The translations under genes and the position numbers were made by a program. The notes beneath the pieces are model-generated. The model was not told the DNA's origin. It searched no databases and was given only the letters and a program-made list of their open reading frames with translations. This document shows positions 16,669 through 24,700 of a stretch of DNA of 49,890 nt, piece after piece. Origin of the DNA: Chloroflexota bacterium (GTDB lineage Bacteria; Chloroflexota; Anaerolineae; Aggregatilineales; Phototrophicaceae); NCBI GenBank assembly GCA_026708115.1, contig JAPOVL010000030.1, positions 1 to 49,890 of the forward strand, written 5' to 3'. Numbering within the stretch: position 1 is the stretch's first letter; each line of letters opens with the position of its first letter.

Positions 16669-17514
16669 TCAGCTTGATCTGCCCGCGCGTATCGACGCGT
16701 CCGGCGCCCCGGCCAAGTAGCCGCCATCGACATAGATCACTTGCCCGGTGATGTAACGCGCCGCATCGGACACCAAAAAAGCAATCGCGTCGCAAACGTC
16801 ATCGACCTCGGCGACCCGCCCCAGCGGGATGGCGCGCTTCAAGTTGTCCACAGCCACCACGCCCTGCTCTACGCCCTGCCGCAGTATCTCGGTATTCACC
16901 CAGGCCGGCGCGACCGCATTGACGCGGATCCCCAGCGGCGCCCACTCTACCGCCAGAGATTCGGTGATCGCGGTTATGCCGGCTTTGGCTGTGGCATAGG
17001 ACACCCGGCCCGGCCAGCCCGCCTTCGAAGCGATCGAGCTCAGATTGATAACGACGCCGCCCCTCTCTCGCATCAATCGCGCCGCCGCTTGACAGCAATA
17101 AAAGACGCCGCTCAGATTAATGCTCAACAGGTTCTCCCAGTCCTCTTGCGTCACGTCCATTGAGGCGCAAGGGCTGATGATGCCGGCCGCATTCACCATG
17201 ATGTCAATAAAACCAAACTTGCCCTGCGCCTGTTCCGCCATATCAAAGCAACTGCGCTGCCGGCGCACATCCAGCAGATAGCTTTCGATCCTGCGCTCAG
17301 GGAAGGCCCTCCTCAATGCCTCAACCTGTCCCTCGAGCCCCCCGGCTTGGATATCCGCCAGCATAATGTCGCAACCCCGCGCCGCCAGCTCCCGGGCGCA
17401 GCCGGCGCCGATTCCCTGGGCAGCGCCGGTCACCACAGCTGCCTTGCCGCGTAGCTCGGCCACCCCTTGCGATTCAGCGTTTCGCCGCTGGTCCAGCTTT
17501 GTCATGCCCCGCAT
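16669..17514 (-). CDS. Short-chain dehydrogenase/reductase (SDR)
   Basis: A classical SDR of about 281 residues: TGAAQGIGAG NAD(P)-binding motif, VNAAG, catalytic NLSSIAS and Y-A-T-A-K, then a C-terminal YITGQVIYVDGG. The start is uncertain: ATG at 17514 (MRGMTK), 17505 (MTKLDQ) and 17544 are all open, and GGAG sits just before 17514. D63 in MLADIQ suggests NAD+. It follows uxuA by 13 to 52 bases and precedes the ADC-like gene. No UxuB-type (long-chain) fructuronate reductase is present in the window, so this SDR could supply the fructuronate/mannonate step next to UxuA. That is an inference from position only. Confidence 0.85.
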   Translation of the reverse strand: MRGMTKLDQRRNAESQGVAELRGKAAVVTGAAQGIGAGCARELAARGCDIMLADIQAGGLEGQVEALRRAFPERRIESYLLDVRRQRSCFDMAEQAQGKFGFIDIMVNAAGIISPCASMDVTQEDWENLLSINLSGVFYCCQAAARLMRERGGVVINLSSIASKAGWPGRVSYATAKAGITAITESLAVEWAPLGIRVNAVAPAWVNTEILRQGVEQGVVAVDNLKRAIPLGRVAEVDDVCDAIAFLVSDAARYITGQVIYVDGGYLAGAPDASIRAGRSS

Positions 17515-17557
17515 AACTCCATTTGCGTCGCAAGCAGTTCTCATCCCTTCACTGATA

Positions 17558-18625
17558 TCACGCTCTTCCTATCGCGTTCAACGAGCCGCTCATCCAGCCC
17601 AGCGCATGCGCCATGCCGGCCCGCCAGGGATCGTCGCAGGTCATCTGCGGCGTATGATCGGGCACCAGCACGCCTTCGAATCCGTTCCCGTGCAAGATCT
17701 GCAGGACGCGGAACATATCGATATCGCCCTCGTCCACAAATACCTCTTCGTAATTGGGCGCCTTGCCGCGCACGTTGCGGAAGTGTATATAGGCGATCTT
17801 CCCTTGCTTGCTGTAGCGATCCACCGCCTCGTAGAGATCGAACTCGCCCTCGGCCATCTCAGAAATTGTGCCCAGGCACATTTCCAGCGCATTGTGATGG
17901 CTGGGCAGCAAATCCAGCAGGCGCTGATAATGCTGCGGCTGCGTCACCAAACGCGCCATCCCGCGCAATACCGGCAGCGGCGGATCGTCCGGGTGCGCAG
18001 CCAGGCGCACGCCCGCTTCTTCGGCAACCGGCACGATGCGCGTCAAGAAATCTTCCAGCCGCCCCCAAATCTCCTCATGCGTCACCTCCGGCAAGTAACC
18101 GGGCGGCGCCGCCTCGTCAACGACCATGTTCCAGACCGTGCCCTTGGGGATCGGCGTCTCCGCCGGCCTCTGGCTCTCGAGGAAGCCAACAGCCGCGGCC
18201 CCGCCCCGGGCCGATTGGATTTCCGTCCGGCCCCAAACGCCGGCGATGCTGAAGTAATAGCCCATGCAGGGTATGCCAGCGCGGCCCATATTGCGGATCG
18301 TCTGCTTGATATGCTCCAGTTGCTCCTGCTTTCTGGGTCCATCCAACAGCACATCGTACCAGTGGCCGGGATCAAAGTTTTCCAGCGCCGCCAGCTCCAA
18401 TCCCTCGTCATTGATCTCCTGGCGCAAGGCGCGCAGCTCGTCGTAAGTCCAATGGCTGCTGCCCGCCGCCTGTCCCCAAACTTCATCGCCGCTGGCCGTG
18501 GACAGCTTGCCCGGCCGGAAGTAATCCGCCAGGTGCGCGACGATATGCGTCGCGCCGGCTTGCACGGCAAAACGATAGTTGTCGCGGTTCAGCATATGAC
18601 GGTACAAGCCCAGCCCCAGTTTCAT
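17558..18625 (-). CDS. uxuA: Mannonate dehydratase
   Basis: A 355-residue UxuA-family TIM-barrel enzyme (EC 4.2.1.8), converting D-mannonate to 2-keto-3-deoxygluconate. Recognisable segments are LAAHPDDPP (208-216) with a metal-ligand His, ALEMCLGT (246-253) with the ligand Cys, HFRNVRG (281-287), the following FVDEGDIDMF, and VPDHTPQ (321-327) with a ligand Asp and His. The length is slightly under that of the E. coli enzyme and like many non-proteobacterial ones. It is the second gene of the operon, 127 bases after the regulator, and its leader shares the duplicated 90-base sequence with the lactonase gene. KDG kinase and aldolase are not in this window. This gene is the best clue that the operon handles glucuronate or related uronic acids. 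Confidence 0.93.
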   Translation of the reverse strand: MKLGLGLYRHMLNRDNYRFAVQAGATHIVAHLADYFRPGKLSTASGDEVWGQAAGSSHWTYDELRALRQEINDEGLELAALENFDPGHWYDVLLDGPRKQEQLEHIKQTIRNMGRAGIPCMGYYFSIAGVWGRTEIQSARGGAAAVGFLESQRPAETPIPKGTVWNMVVDEAAPPGYLPEVTHEEIWGRLEDFLTRIVPVAEEAGVRLAAHPDDPPLPVLRGMARLVTQPQHYQRLLDLLPSHHNALEMCLGTISEMAEGEFDLYEAVDRYSKQGKIAYIHFRNVRGKAPNYEEVFVDEGDIDMFRVLQILHGNGFEGVLVPDHTPQMTCDDPWRAGMAHALGWMSGSLNAIGRA

Positions 18626-18643
18626 ATCACCCTGCCCCTGGCT

Positions 18644-18739
18644 CTGTTTACGTAAACCGCGTCGCTCATGCGACGAGAAGGCTTGCTATTTTGCGTGAGC
18701 GCGACATTCCTGTGAACTTTTCGCTGCCGCCGAGCGGCT
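18644..18739. promoter_or_regulatory. Duplicated leader sequence, copy B (upstream of uxuA)
   Basis: This is the partner of 9781-9869. It contains the perfect 12-base palindrome GTTTACGTAAAC (18646-18657), 20 bases upstream of the uxuA start codon, and the imperfect inverted pair GTCGCTCA/TGAGCGCGAC (18661-18702). It has a 6-base insertion relative to copy A near 18711. The palindrome is the size and form expected for a LacI- or DeoR-type operator half-site pair, but no binding data exist. Confidence 0.5.
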
Positions 18740-18752
18740 CATCTCATCAAGG

Positions 18753-20474
18753 TCATTCATCGGCCGCCGGCACCTGACCCGCAACCAGTATGTTCTTCCC
18801 GCTTTGCGCGTATTCCAGCCGTTGCGACGGCAAAACGCCCATGTCAGTGATCAAGGTATCGACATTGACAATGTCGGTCACATGCACATCGGAATCGACG
18901 CCGAGCAAGGTATGGTCCGCCAACACCACAACCTCGCGCGCGGCGCCAATCATCGATCGGCGGGCTTCCGCCACATTGGCATTGCCCGCCGACAGCCCGA
19001 AGGACGACGAAAAGCCCTCGGCGCCGATAAACGCTTTGTCGACGCGCATCTCCTTGAACAGCGCGTGGACCTGGCGCCCGGCAAAAGCTTGCGCTTCGCG
19101 ATCAAATGCGCCCCCCGCCAGAATCAGTTTGATCGACGGGTTCGGCCGCAAGCCGGCAAAGATATCCGGCGAGTTGGTGATCACCGTGATATGCTGACGC
19201 TGCTTCAAGAATTGCGTCATATTCATGGTGATCGTACCGGCATCCAGGATAACCGTCTCGCCTTCTCGAATATAGCTCGCGGCCAGCTTGCCGATGATGC
19301 GTTGCAGTTCTCGGATCTCTTGCCGAATGTCCTCGTTTACATCCACGACCGAGAACTCGACGCCGACCGATATCGCGCGCGCGTGCATCGCTTTGGCCAG
19401 GTTCTGGTACCATTCGTGCGTGCGAAAACTAATCGAGAACGAGACCCGTTTTTTGCTCCCTTCCGCCCCGCGCAAATCTTCCCCGCGCCAAGGCAGAGAA
19501 ACGGTCTTGACGATATCTTCATTGACGAACTGCCAGTCGTTCTCGTCCTTGCGATAAAACGCATTGATATTTTCCGCGGTCAATAGCGCGGTCGGCGTGA
19601 TGACATTGAAGTCGCTGCGGTTCGCGCGCCAAAGATAGCGCACCGTATCAATCGCCAAACGCCCCACCACTTCCGGAAACATCGCCATGCAGGCCTTGAG
19701 CGGGCCCTTCCCCATCAAGGCGTCAAAGATCGTATTGCCTTCCCCGCCGATGCAAACGGCAACCAACATCGATTTGTCGCGCCCCAGATCGTGATAAGCC
19801 TGCATGCCCGCCAGGATCGAGTCGTCATTGATGCCAAATATCAGGTTGATCTCGGGATGCAGGCGCAAAGCGTCCAATGCCATATGATAGGCGCTGTTGT
19901 AACGTCCCTTGCCGTCAATTGACAAGGTGGCCGCCTCGGCGCCTATACCGGCCGACAAGCCGTCGAGAAAGCCCTTGCTCCGCAGTCTGGTGGCCGACAT
20001 CGACTGCATGCCGATATCCAGCGCATGCGCATTGGCAAAACCGTGACGACCAAGACAGCTCGCGCTCCATCGCCCCAATTGCTGGCCGGTCTCGTAATTG
20101 TCGATTCCCAGGTAGACAGCGCCATCCTGCGGATTGCCCTCGGCGATCAAAGGGATGTCTTGGCGGATGGCCCGTTCGCGCAAGGTATGCGCGTCGCGCG
20201 TATCAATCGTGGTCACAATCAGGGCATCGGCATTGGGCAGCGCCGGCGCCTCCTGGCCCTGCTCGGCATACTGCGGCGTCGCGTAATAGCTGCGCTCAAT
20301 GCTGACTGCGCCGCCAAACACCCGCTTCAGCAACTTGTTCTCTTCCAGCCGCTTGAGATCCCGCCGTACCGTCACCTCTGTAACATCGCAGGCTTGTGCC
20401 AACTGACGCACAGTGGCCGTGCCCCTCGCGTTGATATTGCGCAAGATGATGTTCTCGCGCTCTTCAAGCAACAT
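18753..20474 (-). CDS. Chimeric DeoR-type regulator with inserted, circularly permuted sugar-binding domain
   Basis: A 573-residue protein. Residues 1-57 are a DeoR winged helix (ERENIILRNINARGTATVRQ, then VTEVTVRRDLKRLEE), with the usual GGAVSIE after it. Residues 393-565 are a DeoR C-terminal sensor domain (IGKLAASYIREGETVILDAG, VVLADHTLLG, DTLITD). In ordinary DeoR proteins these two parts are adjacent. Here about 317 residues lie between them. Residues 81-308 match the periplasmic-binding-protein fold from its third strand to its end (ADALIVTTID, ALDIG, LIFGINDDS, MFPE). A linker of about 35 residues follows. Residues 344-392 then match the first 50 residues of the same fold (VSFSISFRTHEWYQN, GVEFSVVDVN). 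The fold is therefore circularly permuted, cut between helix 2 and strand 3. It resembles the operon's own binding protein. It is likely a repressor sensing both free sugar and a sugar phosphate; it is first in the operon. Confidence 0.85.
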   Translation of the reverse strand: MLLEERENIILRNINARGTATVRQLAQACDVTEVTVRRDLKRLEENKLLKRVFGGAVSIERSYYATPQYAEQGQEAPALPNADALIVTTIDTRDAHTLRERAIRQDIPLIAEGNPQDGAVYLGIDNYETGQQLGRWSASCLGRHGFANAHALDIGMQSMSATRLRSKGFLDGLSAGIGAEAATLSIDGKGRYNSAYHMALDALRLHPEINLIFGINDDSILAGMQAYHDLGRDKSMLVAVCIGGEGNTIFDALMGKGPLKACMAMFPEVVGRLAIDTVRYLWRANRSDFNVITPTALLTAENINAFYRKDENDWQFVNEDIVKTVSLPWRGEDLRGAEGSKKRVSFSISFRTHEWYQNLAKAMHARAISVGVEFSVVDVNEDIRQEIRELQRIIGKLAASYIREGETVILDAGTITMNMTQFLKQRQHITVITNSPDIFAGLRPNPSIKLILAGGAFDREAQAFAGRQVHALFKEMRVDKAFIGAEGFSSSFGLSAGNANVAEARRSMIGAAREVVVLADHTLLGVDSDVHVTDIVNVDTLITDMGVLPSQRLEYAQSGKNILVAGQVPAADE

Positions 20475-20480
20475 GATTAT

Positions 20481-20529
20481 TTATGTTCATTTGAGATTGA
20501 ATTCTTCTGATTATGTTCAATTATGTCCT
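20481..20529. promoter_or_regulatory. Candidate operator: direct repeats upstream of the regulator gene
   Basis: TTATGTTCA occurs at 20481-20489 and 20511-20519, exactly 30 bases apart (about three helical turns), and a partial third copy, TTATGTCC, starts at 20521. The first copy lies 7 bases upstream of the regulator start codon. DeoR-type proteins often bind directly repeated sites, so autoregulation is likely. On the minus strand the unit reads TGAACATAA. Confidence 0.45.
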
Positions 20530-20654
20530 TATCTGATTCCTTTGTCAAAAATTCGTCGGCAAGGGAGCGGTGAATTTCCAGGATATGAAGTACCTGGCTG
20601 GCAGCAACCAACACCGCTATTTGTCGAGCCAAGCCACAAGTTACAGACAAGCCA

Positions 20655-20682
20655 TGTAGGGGCGACCTATCAGGTCACCCGC
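20655..20682 (+). repeat. REP-like short palindrome (GTAGGGGCGA family)
   Basis: Reads TGTAGGGGCGACC, a short loop, then GGTCACCCGC, with one mismatch in the stem. It sits in the 407-base divergent space between the regulator gene and the secreted-repeat gene. Nothing else in that space is recognised apart from the operator-like repeats next to the regulator and a small hairpin at 20829-20846 (TGAGGA/TCCTCA) before the plus-strand gene. Confidence 0.6.
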
Positions 20683-20881
20683 GATCTATAACCCCTGATG
20701 CTTTATTGCCCTAGACAATAAAGCAAATACGGACTCTGCGCCGCCACTTCCGGGCAAGCATCCAAGTCCCATCCAATTGCCCCTGTACTGAGATAATTCT
20801 GCGACATTTCATTGCTAGGCTGCGGGTAATGAGGAGATATTTCCTCAGCAAATCCGAACAAGTTTAGAAAGAGGTGCCGAC

Positions 20882-22300
20882 ATGAAGAAGAACAAACTCT
20901 GGAGCGCGATGCTCACGCTGATCATCATCATCATCTTGATCAGCGCATACAGCATCGGCGGTTTCGTACAAGGACAGGAGTCCCGATCCTCCCAAGCAGG
21001 CGGCGAACATCGGACCGAAAACAGCGACGACGCCGAGCGCGCCGGCGCCAACGCCCTCGCGCCCGATCAAACCTACGATGTCACGCGCAATGGCCTGCGC
21101 TTGGTCCTCAGCTACGATGCCCCCAACAATCAGTTCATCGGCACGGTTGAGAACACGACCAACAGCACCCTGACCCGCGTGCGGGTGGAGATCCACCTCT
21201 CCAATGGCCTGGAACTGGGGCCAACGGCGCCGGCAGATTTGGCGGCCGGACAAGTCCTCGACATCGTCCTGGACGCTGGCGCCCAAGCCTTTGACGCCTG
21301 GACGCCCCATGCCGAAGTCGGCGCGGGCGAAGGGGCCGGCGGTGAAGGCGCGGGCGAGCACGGCGGACAAGGACCTGAAGGCGCCGAAGGCGGGGGCGAA
21401 AGCGGCGATCCCTCCAGCCCCATCCTCGCGCTTGATGAAAGCTGGGACGGCATCGTCAACGGCCTCAGAACCTCCATGGCCTACGACCCGGCCCGGGGCG
21501 CTTTCACCGGCTTCGTGGAAAACCCCGGCGACACCACCCTCTGCTTCGTTCAGATTGAACTGAACTTGAAGCAAGGAACCAAGACCGTGGTTGAACTGGG
21601 ACCGCAGCCGGTCGGCGACCTGGCGCCAGGACAGCGCCTGCCGGTCGAACTCCTCATGGCTGACGAACCGCTGGCCGCCGACATTGCCTTCGCTGCCTGG
21701 GAGATCCATCCCGAAGTCTTCGACTGCGGCGGACCCGGACCAGTCGACTCTGAAGGCGCCAGTGAAGGCAACGGCGAAGGCGCGGGCGAGCACGGCGGAC
21801 GCGGCGGCGAAGGACTTGAAGGCAGCAGTGGCGCTGAAGGCACGGAGAGCGGCAGCGGCGGCGACGCCGCCGAAGGCAGTGGCGGGGATGCGCTGGCCCC
21901 CGACCAAATCTACGATGTCACAGTCAATGGCGCGCGCCTGGTCATGCGCTACGATGAAGCCAACAACCGCTTCATCGGCAAGGTCGTCAATATGACTGAG
22001 GCGGCACTGACACGGGCGCGTGTGGAAATCCACCTCTCCAACGGACTGGAACTGGGACCAACCAAACCCACCGATATCCCGCCCGGCTATCAGCTGTCGG
22101 TAGTCATGCCCGCGACTGATCAGCCCTTCGACACCTGGGCCCCGCACGCCGAATTCGGCCTGGGTGAAGGCGGCGGCGCGGAAGGCGCGGGCGAGCATGG
22201 CGGACGCGCCGGGGGTGAGGGCCGTGGTGAGCACGGTGGACGCAGCGGCGGCGAGGGCCGAGGCGAGCACGGCGGCGGTAGCGAAGGCGGCGGCGGCTGA
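20882..22300 (+). CDS. Secreted protein with three repeated beta domains and GEHGG linkers, function unknown
   Basis: A 472-residue protein that I do not recognise as a named family. An uncleaved or cleavable N-terminal segment (residues 7-26, LTLIIIIILIS core) targets it to the membrane or outside. Three domains of about 90 residues follow at about 57-147, 180-271 and 327-425. Domains 1 and 3 are close copies (APDQxYDV, NNxFIG, RVEIHLSNGLELGPT, FDxWxPHAE). Domain 2 is divergent and has two Cys (C211, C272). The pattern resembles FxLYD-type or BsuPI-like beta-sandwich domains. The linkers and the 45-residue tail are rich in Gly, Glu and Ser, with five copies of GEHGG, whose His could bind metal. 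GAGGTG precedes the ATG by five bases, and a terminator follows at 22354-22398, so it is monocistronic. Confidence 0.75.
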   Translation: MKKNKLWSAMLTLIIIIILISAYSIGGFVQGQESRSSQAGGEHRTENSDDAERAGANALAPDQTYDVTRNGLRLVLSYDAPNNQFIGTVENTTNSTLTRVRVEIHLSNGLELGPTAPADLAAGQVLDIVLDAGAQAFDAWTPHAEVGAGEGAGGEGAGEHGGQGPEGAEGGGESGDPSSPILALDESWDGIVNGLRTSMAYDPARGAFTGFVENPGDTTLCFVQIELNLKQGTKTVVELGPQPVGDLAPGQRLPVELLMADEPLAADIAFAAWEIHPEVFDCGGPGPVDSEGASEGNGEGAGEHGGRGGEGLEGSSGAEGTESGSGGDAAEGSGGDALAPDQIYDVTVNGARLVMRYDEANNRFIGKVVNMTEAALTRARVEIHLSNGLELGPTKPTDIPPGYQLSVVMPATDQPFDTWAPHAEFGLGEGGGAEGAGEHGGRAGGEGRGEHGGRSGGEGRGEHGGGSEGGGG

Positions 22301-22353
22301 ACGAACCCAAGAGACCCCTTCAACCTTGATGTAGCCACCCAGTAAGACCTATA

Positions 22354-22398
22354 CTCAGGCGCGTTGTCCAAAAGACGGCGCGCCTGAGGCATTTTTTT
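22354..22398 (+). terminator. Rho-independent terminator
   Basis: CTCAGGCGCG pairs with CGCGCCTGAG around a short A-rich loop and is followed by GCATTTTTTT. It ends the transcript of the secreted three-repeat protein. Confidence 0.85.
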
Positions 22399-22464
22399 CG
22401 CGTGGGCGAAGACGGGCCTATTGCCGTAGCTTATGTCATTTGGATAGAAAAAGCGGGGCCGATC

Positions 22465-23157
22465 ATGACAGTCGAAATCAATTACCGAGCCTGGATGAAG
22501 CAGCAGTTAATCTGGGGCGAGCGCACACGCGGGCGCGGCTTGGTCTGGACGACCGATGCCGACTGGTTTATCAACGATCCGCTCGGCCACAAGCCACACC
22601 TTCACGAAGATGCCAGCGAAATCCTCTTCCTGGCGCAAGGCAGCATGGAGATCGAAATTGGCGCGACAAAAGCGGTCTATCGCGCTGGCGACTTTCTCCT
22701 GGTGCCGCCCGACAAATATCACGATTATTGGCTCGCCGGCGACGAACACGTTTGCCTCTTTGTGGTCGTCGCGCCCAACCACAAATATGCCCGCTGGAAG
22801 ACGGGCGATTTTCCGCCCGAAGCGCATCAAGGCGCCGCTGCGCTGGTGAACGTATACGAGAGCGATGACTTGCCCTCCAACGAGCACTTCCTCTGTCAGA
22901 AGATCGCACTCGCCCCCGGCGAGTCCGATCCTGTCACCTACTGCGAACTACAAGACCGCATCATTTACGTGCTCTCCGGCACGGCTCACCTGTCGCTGAA
23001 TACCTTGTCGGGACCGCTGGCGGAGCACCAATACCAGTACGTTCCTGCAACCTGCCCGCACGAGATCAGCAACCGGGGATACTTGCCGCTCTCGTACATC
23101 TCGCTCACGATTACCGATCCTATGACAGCGCATGGCACCGAACCGGATGATGATTAA
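22465..23157 (+). CDS. Cupin-fold protein (two cupin barrels)
   Basis: A 230-residue protein. The first barrel has the metal-binding cupin motif PHLHEDASEILFLAQGSMEIE (H45, H47, E52) and the second motif PPDKYHDYWL (H86). A second, less conserved barrel (about 135-220) contains RIIYVLSGTAHLSLN and CPHEISNRG. The ATG at 22465 is chosen because GGGG lies seven bases upstream; the frame is open back to 22402 but reaches into the terminator region. It is followed closely by the MlrC-like gene (39 bases). Cupins near sugar-acid genes are often isomerases or dioxygenases, but the substrate is unknown. Confidence 0.75.
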   Translation: MTVEINYRAWMKQQLIWGERTRGRGLVWTTDADWFINDPLGHKPHLHEDASEILFLAQGSMEIEIGATKAVYRAGDFLLVPPDKYHDYWLAGDEHVCLFVVVAPNHKYARWKTGDFPPEAHQGAAALVNVYESDDLPSNEHFLCQKIALAPGESDPVTYCELQDRIIYVLSGTAHLSLNTLSGPLAEHQYQYVPATCPHEISNRGYLPLSYISLTITDPMTAHGTEPDDD

Positions 23158-23196
23158 TTGGCGCAGGTTGCGACTGCGCTAGCTGCGAGGCGTCGG

Positions 23197-24678
23197 ATGC
23201 TCAAGATCGCCATCGGGCAATTCATGCAGGAATCGCATAGCTTCACGCCGATCGACTGCTCCTGGGAACAGTTTCGCGCCGGTCATATCTACCGGGGCGG
23301 GGAAATCCTGACGAGCATGGCCGGCAACCAGGTTGAGCTCGCCGGCGCCATCGCCGCCGCCAGAGAGCAAGACCTTGGCATCGTGCCCTTGTTGGCTTGC
23401 AACGCGGTGTCATCCGGCTATATTCGTGCCGATGTTTTTGACGACTTGCTCGGCGATCTGCTGGCGCGGCTGGAAGCGCAACTGCCCGTGGACGGCCTCT
23501 TCCTGGCCCTGCATGGCGCGATGGTCGCGCAGGGCGACGAAGACGCCTCGGGAACCGTCCTCGCCCGGGCCCGCGAACTGGTGGGCGCCGGTACCCCGAT
23601 CGTCGCTTCGCTAGACCTGCACGCTAATGTGACCGAGAAGATGATCGCGGCCAGCGACGGCCTGGTCGCTTATCACACTTGTCCGCATGTCGATTTGTAC
23701 GAAACGGGCGCGGCTGGCATGCGGCTGCTTCTGGATATCATCCGTGGCCAGGTAGAGCCGGTCACGGGATATTGCCAGTTGCCCTTGATTGCGCCCCCAG
23801 AAAACTCGGTCACGCTGGAAGGGCCTTTTCGCGAGGTGATGGAAATTGCCCTCGAATTTGAATCTCATCCCAAAATCCTGCATGTGTCGGTCTTCTACGT
23901 CCAGCCCTGGCTGGATTTGAGCGATATCGGCTGCGGCGTCCTTGTCGTGGCGGACGGCGACCAGCAATTGGCGGACGCCGTCGCGGAAAAAATCGCTGAC
24001 GAGTTTTGGCGGCGGCGCAGGCGCTTTTACGTTGATTTGACGCCTTTGCAGGACGCCGTTCGCGCCGCTGTCAGCGCGCCGAAGGGACCGGTGATCTTGG
24101 CTGACGGGGCGGACGCCCCCAGCGGCGGCGCCCCCGGCGACAGCCCCGCCATCTTGAGCGCCTTGCTCGCGGCCGGCGTCGATGCCGAGACGCTCATCAA
24201 TATTGTTGACCCGGCGGCGGTAGACAGCGCAATCAAGGCGGGCGTAGGAAATGAAGTGAGCTTGCGAGTCGGCGCTTGGTCCTCCGACATCTGGGAACCG
24301 GCCGAGATAACAGGTCGCGTACTGCAAGTTTCCGACGGCGCCTTTCGCTTCACCGGGCCCGGCTATCGCGGTCGCGAGTTCCACCGCGGGCGCACAGTCC
24401 TGCTGCAATCCGGCTCGATCTACCTGCAGATGATGGAGCGGCCGGTATTCCAGGGGGACACGGCGCTCTATACATCGCTTGGTTTGGATCCGCGCAAGGC
24501 GCAGATCGTGGTGGTGAAGACGCCCTCGGCATTCCGCGTCGACTATGGGCCCTTCGCGGCGGAGATTATTTTGGTAGACGCGCCCGGCGCCACCAGCTCC
24601 AATCTGAAGTCCTTTAACTGGCGAAAGCTGCCGCGTCCCTTCTATCCCTTCGACGAGATCGACGACTGGCGTCGATGA
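23197..24678 (+). CDS. M81 family metallopeptidase-like protein (MlrC/DUF1485)
   Basis: A 493-residue MlrC-like protein, named after the last enzyme of microcystin breakdown. Visible family segments are IGQFMQESHSF (6-16), LHGAMVAQGDEDASG (105-119), SLDLHANVT (138-146) and YHTCPHVDLYETG (159-171), which supply the likely zinc ligands. A C-terminal MlrC domain (about 310-480) contains ILADGADAPSGGAPGDS. GAGG lies seven bases before the ATG at 23197; a TTG at 23158 is also open. Most MlrC-family genes in sugar-acid or amino-acid loci have nothing to do with microcystin and may act on lactams or amides. Its partners here are a cupin upstream and, convergent, a fumarase-type lyase. Confidence 0.85.
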   Translation: MLKIAIGQFMQESHSFTPIDCSWEQFRAGHIYRGGEILTSMAGNQVELAGAIAAAREQDLGIVPLLACNAVSSGYIRADVFDDLLGDLLARLEAQLPVDGLFLALHGAMVAQGDEDASGTVLARARELVGAGTPIVASLDLHANVTEKMIAASDGLVAYHTCPHVDLYETGAAGMRLLLDIIRGQVEPVTGYCQLPLIAPPENSVTLEGPFREVMEIALEFESHPKILHVSVFYVQPWLDLSDIGCGVLVVADGDQQLADAVAEKIADEFWRRRRRFYVDLTPLQDAVRAAVSAPKGPVILADGADAPSGGAPGDSPAILSALLAAGVDAETLINIVDPAAVDSAIKAGVGNEVSLRVGAWSSDIWEPAEITGRVLQVSDGAFRFTGPGYRGREFHRGRTVLLQSGSIYLQMMERPVFQGDTALYTSLGLDPRKAQIVVVKTPSAFRVDYGPFAAEIILVDAPGATSSNLKSFNWRKLPRPFYPFDEIDDWRR

Positions 24679-24700
24679 CGAGGCAGCCGCCGGAGCCCCT

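Noticed and set aside
20864..22270. A 468-codon minus-strand frame opposite the secreted-repeat gene
   Set aside because: The plus strand has a signal segment, a ribosome-binding site and a terminator; the antisense frame only mirrors the repeats.
23158..24678. A true microcystin-degrading MlrC
   Set aside because: No mlrA, mlrB or mlrD genes are nearby; the family name is used only for homology.
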